DNA of 64,000 nucleotides from assembly GCA_002914805.1 (NCBI GenBank), contig JXTB01000066.1, forward strand, positions 554,416 to 618,415. The letters run 5' to 3'. The DNA comes from Parasponia andersonii (taxonomy: Eukaryota; Streptophyta; Magnoliopsida; Rosales; Cannabaceae). Numbering within the stretch: position 1 is the stretch's first letter; each line of letters starts with the position of its first letter. This document shows positions 23,581 through 37,050 of this stretch, one piece after another. The notes beneath the pieces were generated by a model. The model worked only from the letters and a program-made list of their open reading frames with translations. It was not told the origin of the DNA and did no database searches. The position numbers were made by a program, and so were the translations under genes.

Positions 23581-23680
23581 GGGTTAATGGACGAAGAAAG
23601 TAGATTTTTTTAACCCCTCGTACACTATAATATTCTAATAGGGTTAATGGACGAAGAAAGGAGATTTTTTTAACTAAAGA
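23568..23680. repeat. 60-bp tandem duplication
   Basis: 'atagggttaatggacgaag' recurs at a spacing of exactly 60 bp (gggttaatgg at 23581 and 23641), with a few mismatches between units. It overlaps the edge of the inverted repeat unit. Confidence 0.8.
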
Positions 23681-24997
23681 AAATAGTTTATTACACATTT
23701 AGGAAAAAAAAAAAAGGGAAAAAGGGAAAAGAAAAAAATAGAGGAAAAAGAAAAAATAAAACCATAAGTAAAATTAGCATACCCTAGTTTGTTTGAACTC
23801 ATGGTAGGCAAATAAATTGATGACACGCCATTAAAAATTATGATAATATAATTAATAAATTCAAATAATCATTTTTTATTTAAAAATCTTATGTGTCATT
23901 TATTTATGAGTTGGACATAAATGATACTACTGCTAAATTTGATAAGGTTTGAGTCATATCAGGATTAAACATGAAAAACTTATGATCTCTAATGGGGTGG
24001 AATAGGGTGAGAATTAGATAGTAGTAAGTATTTTTCTTTAATGTATAATATATCGAGGTCATTAGTTAAGCGTCATCTTGTTAAAAAATAGTACGAGCTA
24101 TGCAGTAATAATAAAATAAATTATAACAACGTAAATTATAACAAAAGACATATAAGTTAAAATGAATCTTAGAAATATAAATAATATTATAAATCCTGTA
24201 TAAAAAAAGAAATGCAACACCAAAATGATTTATCTGAAAAAAGTTCAACAGTAAAAATTTTTATTCAGCACTTCTCGTTATCAATTATCTTGGATAAGTA
24301 AAACTTCATAAAGCAAACATAAAATCAATACTTACAAGTTAAAGCATTTTAGTTTCTTACAAATTCCAATGAAGTTGACACATCCTCCTTTTTTGTTTTA
24401 ACAGTGCTCTTCGATTATGATGTGCCAATAAAAAAAAAAAAACTAGAGATTTCGGATTAAGGACTTTCTTACATAAAAAGCAACTAAAATTGTATCCTTA
24501 AAAGAAAAAAAAAAAAAAAAGGAAAAACATTACAATGAATGAAACCAACCTTGGCAGATGATTTGTGCTTCTTATGGGGTCGACCCTTTTCACCTGAAAC
24601 ATCAAAAAGAATAATTAGCCCAAAATATTACTAAATCTTNAAAAAAAAAAAAAAAAAGAGAGAACCCAATCTAGAATTATAAAAGCTTTGCAAGCCTTTT
24701 TAGAATCTTAATTTTATCCCCCAAAAAAAAATTCCTTTTGGAAAAAAAAAACCCTTTTACAAGGAGTACTTCATGTTTCTCACAAACTAAATATAAAATG
24801 AGTAATGTCAGGTGTCCCAAATTTTGTATTAAATTTTTAATATTAACTCACGTGACATGTGAATTAACATCATTCAATTGGTGAATATGATTAATTTATT
24901 TATAGTAAATTCTAATATACCAATTAAATAATGATAACTCACATGCCACATGTATTAGTAATAAAAATTTAGTAACAATCTTGATATACCTAGTATC
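23681..24997. other. intergenic, AT-rich, one ambiguous base
   Basis: No gene is supported. A single undetermined base (n) at 24640 lies next to a poly-A run. A 44-bp exon-like segment at about 24543-24586 (minus strand, AG before it and GT after it) has no partner exons that I can justify. Confidence 0.4.
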
Positions 24998-26786
24998 TGT
25001 TGGTTTATTGACCTAACACTTAGGAAAATCATGCATGCATGCAGATATGGAAAATACATGATCATATCATGAACGTAACAGAAAAATTAGCGAATTTAGG
25101 TTTTAAAATTTTTACGTGAAAACAATTTTCATAACCATATAACACACATGCATCATATACAGGATCATATACAACATAAATCAAATCTAGATACAAAACT
25201 TTAGAGATGAGATTAGGGTATACCTCTTGCAGCGTGTTCCTCATTGATCTCTTTCTTGATGGTGATCAAACCTCCAACTCTAGATCTTCTTGTCTATACT
25301 CTTGCTCTTGATTGATGAGGTGAGTGGGCACCAAGTCGAAACCTTCGTTGGAGAACGATCAAGAATACCTTTTTGATCTTATGGAACACCGGGACGTGAG
25401 AAGGGACTGTGAGATAGTAGGAAACTCTCTCTCTTCTCTTTCTCAGCCTTGGCCAATTTTTCTCCCTCTCTTTGTGTCTATGCGTGTGACTCTATATAAG
25501 TTACTATGTAGTTTTTTCTCTCATATATCTTATATATATGGGACCAAAAACTGCTAACCCTAGTCTAATTACGATTGGGCTTATTCTCTAATTTGGGCTT
25601 TGGGTGTATTTTTACAAATATGTCCAACTCATGAAACTTATTTATAAAAATACCAACTTCTGTTTAAAATTATTATTTTACACAATTTCATGAAACTAAT
25701 TTCACAAATACCACCAACCAATCAATGAGCTTAATTGAGCTAGACAAGAGACTTAATGGATCCAAATAATCTAAGCTCCAATAATATGATAAATACATAA
25801 TAACTCTTATTATGATATTTATATAAATATTATTAATAAATGAGACACTCTACTAAAAGCCCAATACTGCACTCTTAGATTAAATGTCATGCATTTTATA
25901 GAGATTTAATCAACTAACATAGATTAACCGATCCATCTAGCATATTCTGCACCATATATAGAATCCATATACAATACCGTAGTTGGATAGGTAAAATTAC
26001 TGTAATACCCCTCAAATACCTATTTACCTTTAAATTACTATCTTTCTATCAAGGAATAATGTTGTCGATAATTTTATTCTCAATGGCCATTTAGACAAAA
26101 TTATCAACTAATTCACAAAGTGAATACTAAAATCTTAGATTTAATTATTCCATGAATCTTGAAAGAACCTAAAGTGGCATTAATGTATAGTGTCCTTAAC
26201 TATTTGGTGTTCCCATCAATTCATAAGCCATAACCTTCAATATGTCAGAGTTCACCTCTAATTTCATAGAGGTTAATCTTTTAACAAATCAAAAAACTAT
26301 AACCCACGAAAGCAAGTCTAATCAAATATCAAGGATTAAGATCTATATACTAAGAGCTAGTTTGTGATAATATAAGAATTGAGTTACGACATTCCAATTC
26401 TTTATATTACATGGTACAGTTTAATACACATAACTTGTTTATGTTGTATTAGTGTTTTTATCAGAAGTCAGATACTTCAACGATTTGAGACACATCATTC
26501 TTATTGAGATAGACAAACACTACAACCTATGGTAAATAAAGTATTCCATCTTTATTTACATATTGTAAACTACTTCATTTAGACTTAGATAAAGAAACAA
26601 GTCTTCTCATAATTAACACTTTATTTCTTTATACACATATGAAGTCATGAAATCTTTTTCAGATGAATAAACTATTCAACTAAGATAGTTTAATCTAGCA
26701 AATATTATAATTGTATATAAGAGAAAATTGTTTATACTCAAAAAGATAAAATTGGAAATTTACTTTTTAGGGCAAAAATCCCAACA
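24998..26786 (-). mobile_element. solo LTR, Ty1/copia type
   Basis: A 1789-bp block with TGTTGG…CCAACA ends, flanked on both sides by the 5-bp duplication GTATC (24993-24997 and 26787-26791). Read on the minus strand it begins TGTTGGGATTTTTGCCC, a start I associate with copia-type LTRs. There is no internal region or partner LTR, so it is a solo LTR left by recombination. The intact target duplication and ends suggest moderate age. Confidence 0.8.
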
Positions 26787-26791
26787 GTATC

Positions 26792-27178
26792 ATCCATATA
26801 GAATTCTTTATACTGTAATGTATAGGGAAAATTACACAATAGCCAATGTGTTTAGGCGAAATGCTCAATTTACCTATGTGCTTTATAACGAAAGTATCTT
26901 TTGAATCAACATTCTGATATAAATTTCACAAATCTATTTAATTTGGTTTAAGCTACGAAAAGACTTGTTAATGACTTAATGGAATAGCCCTATTTAATTG
27001 CGTTTGGTTATAATTTGATTACACTTTTTGACAATAATTTTAGGTATTTATAAATTGTGTTTGAAAAAGAGTTGTAAAGAGAGCCGGACCGACTCATTAG
27101 TACGACGACACCACACGACATGATACAACATAGGAAACATGTGTCGTGTCATATTCATAAGTTAAATACGAAAGGCTG
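26792..27178. other. repeat-rich intergenic DNA
   Basis: No gene. It contains a stretch resembling common plant noncoding repeats ('ggaaaattacacaatagcc') and, at about 27085-27165, a palindromic 'cgacatgata…catgtgtcgtgtcat' segment like hAT subterminal sequence. Neither has defined ends. Confidence 0.35.
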
Positions 27179-30115
27179 TGTGATACCCAGATTCTCGCAT
27201 GCATAATAAGCCAATAATAAACATGTTTATATTGCATAATAGATATATCAAGCAACTAGTATCAATTTTATGATAAATTACTAATTCTAATTGTTAAATA
27301 CTTTTGACCTGTATTATTGTACTAATATTTGTTGAAGTATTCTCATATAGTGTAAAGACTCAGTACCCTCAGATAGAGCTTAGTGTATGAAATAAACAAA
27401 AAATAAATTTATGAATAGTCATACTATATGCACATGCTTAAAATTATATCTGTTGATAACTTAGTCGAATAGTAGTTTTTCAGTAAAATGCATTTTTCAT
27501 GCCTTTTTGAGTCAAATTCACTGTGTATTTAACACATCAAATAGTTTTAATTCAATACTTATAACTCATTTATAGTATTCTATTTGCCGGTCCCAGGTAA
27601 GCACGATGTGGCAGCCATTGTACTAAATTGTACTTAATTACACTAAGTTAGCTTAGATTTAGCTTAATTGCATAATATCATCTTTGTGTATTCTAATAAT
27701 TAGGCATTGATCCTACGTTTACATTATTAATTGAAGTCTAATTAACTTATTTTTATTTTTAATGATTAGTTACGGGGCTATGTTCTATAAGATTACAATA
27801 AGATTGACCATATGGGATTATAGGTCAAAGTATGACTAGTTTTCATCTTCTAAGGTAGGTTTCACTATTTTGATCTATACTTGGGTGTATGGGATTGACC
27901 AATAACGTGATGAGTATGCAAAGAATGTTTTAGAACTGGACACATGGAAAGTAAGGTACAAAATTCCCAAAATACCCCTTAAAACTTGAGTTATGCCATT
28001 TTTTAGTCATTACGTATCATTTTTAGACCAAATCTGGTCACTTTCTTTTTCTTTCTCTCCAGCCACAACCTGAAGCTCCCTAACTCTTTTCTAGACTTCT
28101 CTCAACTCCCGTTAGCCATATCCAAGAGTTTCAAAGTAGTATAACTTAAATTAGAGCTCAAGAAAGCAAGATAGGTCCAAACTAGTCAAGGTAGTTATAC
28201 TAGTCCTTCTTCCTAAGTTTTGTTTTTTAATTTCAATTCACCACTTACTCTCATATAAATAATAGTTTCTCTAGGTTCTCTTGAGTCCTAAAATCAGTTT
28301 CAAATCCTTAAGAATCAATTTGGTAGAAGTAAAAAGTAAGAGCTTTAGTAAAAGTTCAAACTAATTAAGGTGAGCTTTATGTAGGATTTTGAATTTGTAG
28401 TTAATTTCCTTTTCTTTAGCTCTTAAATAAAAGCTTTTATTTGATGAATAAAGGCCCTAGGATACCTTATATATGGCTGGAAACATAGAATTTAAGTGGA
28501 AGATTAAAGTCAGACCTAAAGCCCTAAAGTTTGCTATTTATGGAGTTAAATGTTTTCATATGTAGTAAATTAAGTTTTCTATATCTGTAATTTAATTTCT
28601 TAAACTTGGAGTGTATATTTTATTAATCTTATCATTTATTACACTCATTTGATGGCCGCTAGGGATAACACACAAGTATAAAAGTAGTTTTAAACTTTTT
28701 TTAAATAAAAAAAAAAAGTTCAAGTGTGCTTATATCATTCTAAATTATCCTCTTTGAAGTATATATATGTGGGAATTGGCTTATAAAATGTTATTGCAGG
28801 TGTAAAACTGTGATTTTAATCATATGGAAATATCCTAAAACTAGGAGATGTGCTGTATAAATATTTTTAGAACCAAATAGTACTATTTAAACCCAAATGG
28901 TCTAATTTTTACAAAATTATGTGTCATTTTGAATCATTTTTGTACTAAAGAGCTAGCATTCTTATTTTGATGAATTTAATTTAATTTTAATACTAGTTAT
29001 TGGCTATCATGTATCTCAAATGACTTATATGCTTTAGGTTATTATGTGAATAAGTTTCTTGATTTTTGTAAAAGTTGTGAATTCAATCTTGTGGTTGTTT
29101 TATTTAAGTATTTTACATTGTAGTGATCATTTTAGTAATGAATTTATGTCAGGTCTTCTGTACATCTTGCCACAGAAGATACTAACCATTTTTACTATCT
29201 TTTTTATCGGACACAAAGTAAGTAAAGATTTATTTTAACTGCATCACAAGAGTAGTAGTAGATACAAGATGTTTTCCTACGTGTTTAGGTATATTATATT
29301 AATTATATGTTATTCATATAGTTGTTGTAAAGTTTATGAAAGACATAAGTATGACATGAACGTTTAAGTATAATTTTCAAAGAAATGAAGTTTTCCACCT
29401 ATTTGATTTAAAGTAATATTATTGTATTGATTTTACAAGATATGTTTTAAGTATATTATTTAGTCTGTTTGTATTGAGTAAGTATGGTTTGCACAAGCAT
29501 CATTCCCGCATAGATAGGCACGACTTACTGATTGCCGGGACTGAGCATTGTACTATGACATTTATTAGCTGCATTACCTAGTCGGTCTGTGTTAGGTAGG
29601 TATGGTTCACATTGGCCATATGTTTTCTTCCCGTATAGGTGGGTATGACTTACCGACTGTCGCAACTTTGTAGTATATTCAATAGCCCTATAAAAAAATA
29701 TTTTCTAAGAAAAGTGCATCAAAATGAAAAATTATGAAAAAAATAGTACAATAAGAGTTTTAATGAAGTTTATGCATAAAAAATATTCATGAGCATGCAT
29801 GATCTTTACTTGCTGAACCTTAGCTTATTTAGTTCCTGTGATACATGTGAAGAGATATATGATATATAGAGTTGCTAGTTGGCTAGCACGCTTTCTTGTT
29901 GATATGATCATACAGATATAAATGAGCTTGACTTGTAGATGATGTCTTTCTCTTTCTTGTTGATATGATCATACAGATATAAATGAGCTTGACTTGTAGA
30001 TGATGTCTTTCTCTTTTAATATTTTGATGTACTATAAATATTACTACTGCTGACAAGATAAATAGATACATTTTAGTTGTATATTTTATGCTTTTTGTAT
30101 ATATATATATATATA
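27179..30115 (+). mobile_element. degraded LTR-like block, boundaries uncertain
   Basis: The block begins with a TGTGATACCC-type LTR terminus and contains a pyrimidine-rich segment at 28040 and the words 'cttgctgaaccttagcttattt' at 29810. The latter resemble, in the same order, parts of the gypsy-type LTR at 42698-44910 read on its own strand. The right end is unclear ((TA)n then TGTAACA at about 30120) and no target duplication matches. It is probably an old gypsy-type LTR with no coding content. Confidence 0.3.
29891..30012. repeat. 61-bp perfect tandem duplication
   Basis: The 61-bp unit starting ctttcttgttgatatgatc occurs at 29891-29951 and 29952-30012 with no mismatch that I can see. 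It is recent and noncoding. Confidence 0.9.
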
Positions 30116-30120
30116 TATGT
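30096..30120. repeat. (TA)n microsatellite
   Basis: About eleven TA dinucleotides in an AT-rich setting. Confidence 0.9.
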
Positions 30121-31159
30121 AACATTTTTTTTTAATTTAAAGTTTCAACTTATAAGATCATAAGTTGAAGATTGTCAATGACATTGACAAATCCAAGATT
30201 TTAATTCAGTAGGGGCACAACAGACAATTTCTTTTAAGAACTCGATCGTATAAGAAACAAGAATTTCAACTATTTAGTAATAATATAATACCGATCGTCA
30301 ATAAATTAGAACTGTCCTCTATGAGTTTTGATATTTTGAAAACACTTTATGCAACCTCATTGATAATTATATCAAAATTAATTTTCTTCTTATCTTCTCT
30401 TTTCGTTGATTGTTGATTTTAAATGTTATATTAATTTGTCATGGAATCATATTATGAGCTATATAATTAAATATATTATCATGTAACTAACAGAAACGTA
30501 ACCAGGTATAACTTGGCTTTGAGGATTAAGTGAGAATTTTAAGGAATTTATTAGTGAGAGTAGAAATGAATAGAAAAAGATAAGTGTTCATTGACTAAGA
30601 GTTTGGTAGAAGAAATTTGAATTCAATGAGGGTTTTTTACTTCAGAGCGTAGTCAATAGTTTTTTATTTATTTAATAATTATTTTCAATAATCAATAGAG
30701 TTTAGGATTTTGAGAAAAATAAGAGAAGTATATCCTAAATTTAAATAGAAATAATGAAATTGAGAACACAAATAAAAGCACATAGAAAGGAAAATAAATT
30801 GAATGGGGGTACGGGGGTAAGTGCACTCACCCCTATATACATCCGTCTTTGATCAATGTCATATTTGACAAAGAAAAAAAGTAAAATATTAAGTAAATGA
30901 CTAAACATTAAAAACGTAATTTTAGAATTAAAATCTATAAAAATAAAATGAAGTTTTTAAAAAATATTTATTATAAAATTTATGTATAATTTGGCCTAAC
31001 TAGAATTCGAATCTTTCCTTTCACACACGTTGTCAATAATTCTAGACTAATTGAACTAATAAAGTAAAATATATGCAAAATTTTAACATTATATTAGATT
31101 CAATGTTAAATTTGACAAAATGTAAGTATACCATTAAATTGGGCATAAGAAATCATATT
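30121..31159. other. intergenic, nothing recognised
   Basis: AT-rich DNA without an ORF or repeat that I can name. Confidence 0.5.
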
Positions 31160-31455
31160 AGGTGTGGATGAATTGCAAAAAATACTATAAGGTTTGGATG
31201 TTCTGCGATTTAAATTATGAAATTTGAACTCTGCAAAATAATACATGAGATTAAGAATTTGTGAAAATTAATACCGTATATTGATTTTTTTGACCAATTT
31301 TAGTAACGAAAAGACAAGAATATTCTTCATTAAAAATGAATTATTCTTTATTATTCTCTTTATTTTTTAGAATATTATTATAATCTACTTGTTAAAATTA
31401 TTCAAAAAGGTATATATATGATACAAATTTTCAAAAAAGTTTGAGAATTTTAGCT
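31160..31455. mobile_element. MITE relative of the intronic element (decayed copy)
   Basis: It shares, in order, 'attgcaaaaaatac', 'ggatgttct', 'aagaattt', 'aaaattaatacc' and 'aaaagacaa…atatt' with the MITE at 11683-12056. The second terminus is not clear, so it is either truncated or diverged. Confidence 0.55.
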
Positions 31456-32924
31456 CCATAGTAGTTTTCTAAGTGCAAAAAGTGTAAAACAGTAATTATG
31501 AATTACTATCTAATTAGTTGATTATTGTTTATAAAACCTAACCATAAGATAAAGACTAATTTGAACTTGTCACACTTACATGAATAAGTTTAAAAGCAAG
31601 GTTATTCTTGAAAGAAATTTATTAAAACTGTTATGTTTGTAAAAGTAACACAAAAAGTGCAAAAAGCTAAAAACAGTAATTGCTAATTATTATATATATA
31701 AAAGAACCCAAAATTTTTTAAATTTTGGTGCTATTCTATTATTTATTTTGCAGGTACATTTCAAACTCTAGAATTTAAATTGTAAATTATTATTTTACAT
31801 ATATACTCTAAATTCTAGGATTTAAATAAAGAATATTCAAATTTTATAATTTTTTTTAAGTTTTTATTATATATATATGCTAAATTAAAGCAATGGAATG
31901 TCATATTCGGTGTTAATTGGTGTTAATTCATAAAACTATAATGAGATGTGGGTTGTATAAAACAATAATAATGATAATGAGATGTGGGTTAATGGTTATT
32001 ATCCGCACTAAAACAATGATTAGACTTTTTTATTTTTTATTTTTTGAAGCTAGACTTTTTTATTTTTTGAATTTGGAGGTTATTTTCCGGAACAAGCAGA
32101 GAGACGGACCCCTTCTTGGCCCTTTACCTCTCTCTCTCTCTCTCTCTCTCATCTTCTCTCTCTATCTCACGGAATTTCTCTCTAATCGATCGGACGGCGA
32201 AGAAGCTTCACAGACCGTTAACCTAAAATTTCCAGTGATTCTCTCTCTCTCTCTCTCTCTCGTTTGGATCCAGGTAGTCTTTTTCGAGCTCTTAGAGAAG
32301 AACCCGAAATGGGGGAAACAAGGAAACCCTAGAAATTTCTTTTGGTTTCAACAGGATGCTAATTAGGGAGCTATTTTTCTGTAAAATTCGACGTTAATTG
32401 TTTGAATTTTAGGCACACAGTCGAGTTTTAGATTCGCATACATGTTGATTCTGTAGATGTACATATACATGCGCTTCGGAGTTTGAATTGGGTTTTTTTT
32501 TTTTTTTTTTCCTTGGAAATTTAGTGGTTTATGGAAGTTTGGACTAACTGGATCGGGAAATGGGAATTTGATTGACATTAGGGTTCTGAGCTAGCTGGTT
32601 CGATTTTTGGTGATTTAGTTCGATTGGGGATTGGGGAACCTGTTTTGACGAGCTGGGTGTTGCGAATTTCTTTTCGGGTCGAATCGTGTGGTTTCGTTTA
32701 CTGAAAATGCTTATACTGGGTTAGGAACTGGATTAGCCTCGAGTACATATACATAGGTATTGGAGTTTTTTGTTGCGATAGAGAGTCTTTGGATTGACTT
32801 GGATGCTGATAAGTTTCTGCTTTTTGCATTATCGATTTGGGTTGAGCTATTGAGTTTATGAACAGTTGGTTTTCGCCGTTGAGAGCACTGAGTTTGCTTC
32901 TTGTTTGTACGAAGAGTTTCCAAA
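31456..32924 (+). promoter_or_regulatory. promoter and 5' leader of the CBE1-like gene
   Basis: 31470-31720 holds a pair of imperfect direct repeats ('aagtgcaaaaag…aaaacagtaatt'). From about 32080 the base composition changes and two (CT)n tracts appear (about 32131-32151 and 32239-32260), typical of a plant 5' UTR. A good donor (ccag|gtagtc at about 32273) suggests an intron in the leader, but I could not fix its acceptor before the ATG at 32925. Confidence 0.45.
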
Positions 32925-35900
32925 ATGAGCTTTGAAAATGGAGATCAACACTCGCCTGACCAACCTACTGAATTGAACGACGAAACACAAAAGTAATATA
33001 CGTGTTTTCCGCATGTTTTGTTTTAAGTTTTAGTGGTTGACTTGGTTTTAGAAAATTGAATATGGATTTTGAATTTTTTTTTTGCTTTTGGTGCTTGAAT
33101 GATCCAGGAAGCTAAAAATCTCATATACGAGGGATTTTTTGTTGTCGCTAAGCGACTTAGATGCCTGCAAAGCTCTACCAAGTGGGTTCGACCGGTCAAT
33201 TCTAAGGTAATATCTCTGATATAAAGATTCAATCTCCATATGCGTAGATTGTTTTTTCATGTAGTTAGGACTGGGTGTTGGTGGTATGTGGTTTTCGTGC
33301 TCCTTTAGTTGTGAGCCTTGTTTCTTTGTCTTACTGCTTGAGTTCTCTATCAGTGAATTTGAGGATACTTCCCAAGACCGGCAAAGAACTACTGGTGGTT
33401 TATCATTGAATAGTTTCAGGCGTATTGAATATGGGTCATCTCCACCCACTAGAGGTGATTTACCTAATAATAATCGAGGAATCCACGGAAGATGGGAAGG
33501 TCGTTCTTCTGGAAAAAGCGACAGAGAAAGCGACTCACAATCTGACTGGGATTCTGGTAACGTTTGAGGTTAACAATTGTATTAAAATTGATACATATGT
33601 GGACGGTTTGGGGATACTTATTTTGTATTTTAGTTAGGTGTTAATTATGTTTTATTTGTTTTATTTGTTTTTTTTCAATTCCCTTTGTGGTATTATGGCA
33701 TTCATTCTTGTAAAGGTCCTTGTAGGCTATTCTAGTTCTTGACTTGTTGAAGATTTTTTCTTGTAAAATTGCGTTTGGCGGTCAGTGTACTGCAACCAAA
33801 GGAGATTTTGCTGTTTTATGGTATTTTGTGTTCATGTTGTTTGCCAAACACCAACTTATACACTGTCAGGTGGGCCGGTGACTTTTTCTTTAGACATTCA
33901 CCAACTGTGCCAGAGTTTATACCCTTTTTTTCCCCATCAATAAGATTTCATATTTTTATTAAAAGAAAAATGCTGGAGTTTGAAATTTGATCATTGGTTT
34001 AGCATTTATCTCCTTAACTCGATGATATAGTAACTGTAGTTTAATATGTTTTTGGATTCTTAAAGTAACTGATTGCTTTGATAAAATAACCAGTGGACTG
34101 TTTCCATTGAGTAATTGATGAATGATACCATGAAACTTTATGTTAAACCTGTTGCATTTATCATATTGATAAGCAGATTCTGGAAGGCGATATGGCAATC
34201 AATCTAGGCGACCTTGGCAGGTACCTGAGCATGATGGACTTCTTGGAAGTGGTTCCTTTCCAAGACCATCTGGGTATGCGGCAGGAGCATCGGCACCAAA
34301 GGTTAGACAGAGTGAACACTACCAGCTAAACAGAAGCATCGAACCATATCATCCTCCCCGCCCATACAAGGTTTGTATTTACTGTTTGTGACCTTAATTT
34401 ATTAGAATTTTCTAACAAGAAAAGTTTCCAATTCCAACTATGATTCTTCTAGGTTTTATTTATTTCCTTTGGGCACCATTTTGGAGGTCCAGCTTTAATC
34501 TCTGTTTGAATTTGAACAATGCCAATAGTTAACCTTGGTAGAGGTCCAAAAAAATAGAACCTCCTTCATATATGTTATTTATGTCGTATCTAATTATCTT
34601 CAGGCTGTACCTCACTCACGGAGGGAGACTACTGACTCATTAAATGATGAAACATTTGGTTCTTCTGAGTTTACAAGTGAGGATAGAGCAGAAGAGGAAA
34701 GAAAGAGAAGAGGTATTTGTTCTTTAATCCTAGATTACTTGTTGGACTGTTTTTATGAGTCACATACTTCTCCATTTGGGCCCTTTTTAAGTTTTTCTGT
34801 CAGTTGAAGACGATTTTGACATTTGACCACTTTCTTTGCAGCGTCTTTTGAATTGATGAGGAAGGAACAACATAAATCATTTCAAGACAAGCAGAAGTTG
34901 AATGTAGATAAGAATAAAGATGACTTTGACATTTCTACCCTGCGGGAGGAGTCTGAAGAAGAGAAGAGATCTTTGAAGAGAGGCAGTGAGTCAGATGAGC
35001 CTGTAATACCTCTTGGTTCAGATAATGATACATTTTCTGAAAAATCTTTTGGTCCTTCTCAAACTTCTGCATCCAGACCACTTGTACCCCCAGGTTTTAA
35101 GAGCACGATTTTGGATAAAAATCTTGGAGCAAAATCTTCAAACCATTCCCATGCAGTAGAGGTAAATCATGCATCTGGAAGTGGGCTAGTCATGGATGTT
35201 TGTTTTGTTTCAAACATTTATTTGAACTACAGTAGGTTTTTGCTCCTTATATAAGTCGTAATAAATCAAATACATTGTTTTCACCTTTTAATTGTTTGCG
35301 AGATGTTCATATTTCCTCAAGATGTTGTTTTTTATTGTCATTATTATTATTATTTTTTGGGAGATGCATGATGTACCAAAGCCACTAAGTTTAATTGGTT
35401 ATTCGGTTGGTTGATATTTTGACTGAATATATCTACACTCGATTCTCAGTATTGGCAGAAATAATAGATAATGAGACATGAATGCAATTTTTTGCAAAAT
35501 TTTGTTTTTTCGTTTGGAAATTATGAGGGAGTTAATGGTTATAACCTATAGTCCCTAGATTTGTAAGCATTTTTGTGGCTACTTATGCTGACATAATTCA
35601 TCATTTACTTATGCACAGATATATTTGTGTATACATCTTTTTACCTGTAAACAAGGATATGGATTCCATGATTCATTTTAAATCATAAGAAATTGGAAAT
35701 GTTTGTTAACCACCAATTTAATATTAAGATAATAGTGTTAGGGACAGCCTCCGGTTGGACTTTTTGGTTCCTCGAATGTGGCGTTGGGTTGATAGTGGAA
35801 AACCATTCTCTTTTCTTCAGAAGAATTATTTTCCTATTATTCAGTTTTTGTTGCAGAGCAGTGTATTTTTTTTTTTTTTTTTTTTTTTGCAAGTTAGTTA

Positions 35901-37014
35901 TTTTACTGGATGGTGTAAGCCTCTATAAGTAGTGGCTCAAGTTATTTTTATTTTGCCTCCTGTCTTCTTTTACTTTTTGTATTTTAACAGCACTTCTTTT
36001 GCTGATCTTTAGGTTGGAAGTTATGAACATGAGGATAACCTTTTGCATGGCCAAAGCAAGTCTACTGGAAATGCAACTTCTAATGAGCTAGACGAGAAAC
36101 AATTAGCTGAAGGACTAGGTTTGAGGAAGCAGCAACACGAAAGTACGAGTACTCATGGTTCAATTGATAACCAGAGTGGAAAGGGTCTGGGTTTATCATC
36201 TGCTCTAGATGTTTCTGATAAATCAATTGGCACTGATAGTATACTGTACAACAAACCTAATATTAATGAAGCTTCAATAGGTAGTGAACATATTGAGCTG
36301 AATGCTGAGAAGGTAACTGCGCCTTCAGTATTGGGCGAGTCCAATCAGGTTCCTTCTACTTCAATCCTGGATAAGCTTTTTGGCAGTGCATTAGCATTAA
36401 ATGTTGCTGGCTCCTCTAGTGCTCTTGAGGTATTTGCAATATCTAATGCCATTCTCTTTATCCCTTGTATTTTCAGCTTTTCTTTTACCAATTATTTTTT
36501 AAAATTTTTCATGATCTCTTTTTTGTTTTTTTGTTTTTCAAAATAAAAATATACGATATAGTTATAGCTAAATGCTGACATTGTTATTTGCTATAGTTTT
36601 ATTTGAAATTGAAAGTCTGAATTTTGTTGCTTATTCTTTAGTCTCTAATGTTTATTTCTATTAATAGTCTTCAAGTGTTAGGTTGTCAAACATTTTCCAA
36701 GACGATGCTTTTCCAGCATAGTTTACGTGCATAAATTATGAACACTGCCATCTAAATGTGTGCCTAGCAAGAATACAGTGGCAAATTGAATTTTCCAGTT
36801 TGGTGAAACATCTGTGGTTTTCTAATTTACATCTCGAGTGATTTGAAGATCATGTTATTGGATTGTGTGCAATCAATGATCCTATCAAGTTTCTCTCTGA
36901 ATCTTTTTGTATCAAGGGTTGATTTTGCCCTGCCTATTCATTTCTATTTCCTGTGAAATTCTGTTGGGTTTAGGATACATTACAGACATGCATCAAAGTA
37001 CACATATAAATGTG

Positions 37015-37050
<36 letters not shown>

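Noticed and set aside
24543-24586. 44-bp minus-strand segment with flanking AG and GT and a basic translation
   Set aside because: No partner exons with a convincing frame were found outside repeat sequence. It is probably chance or an old gene fragment.
25062-25244. 60-codon minus-strand ORF
   Set aside because: It lies within the copia-type solo LTR; not a host gene.
27085-27165. Palindromic segment as a separate hAT end
   Set aside because: Subterminal-like words are present, but no terminus, partner end or target duplication could be defined.
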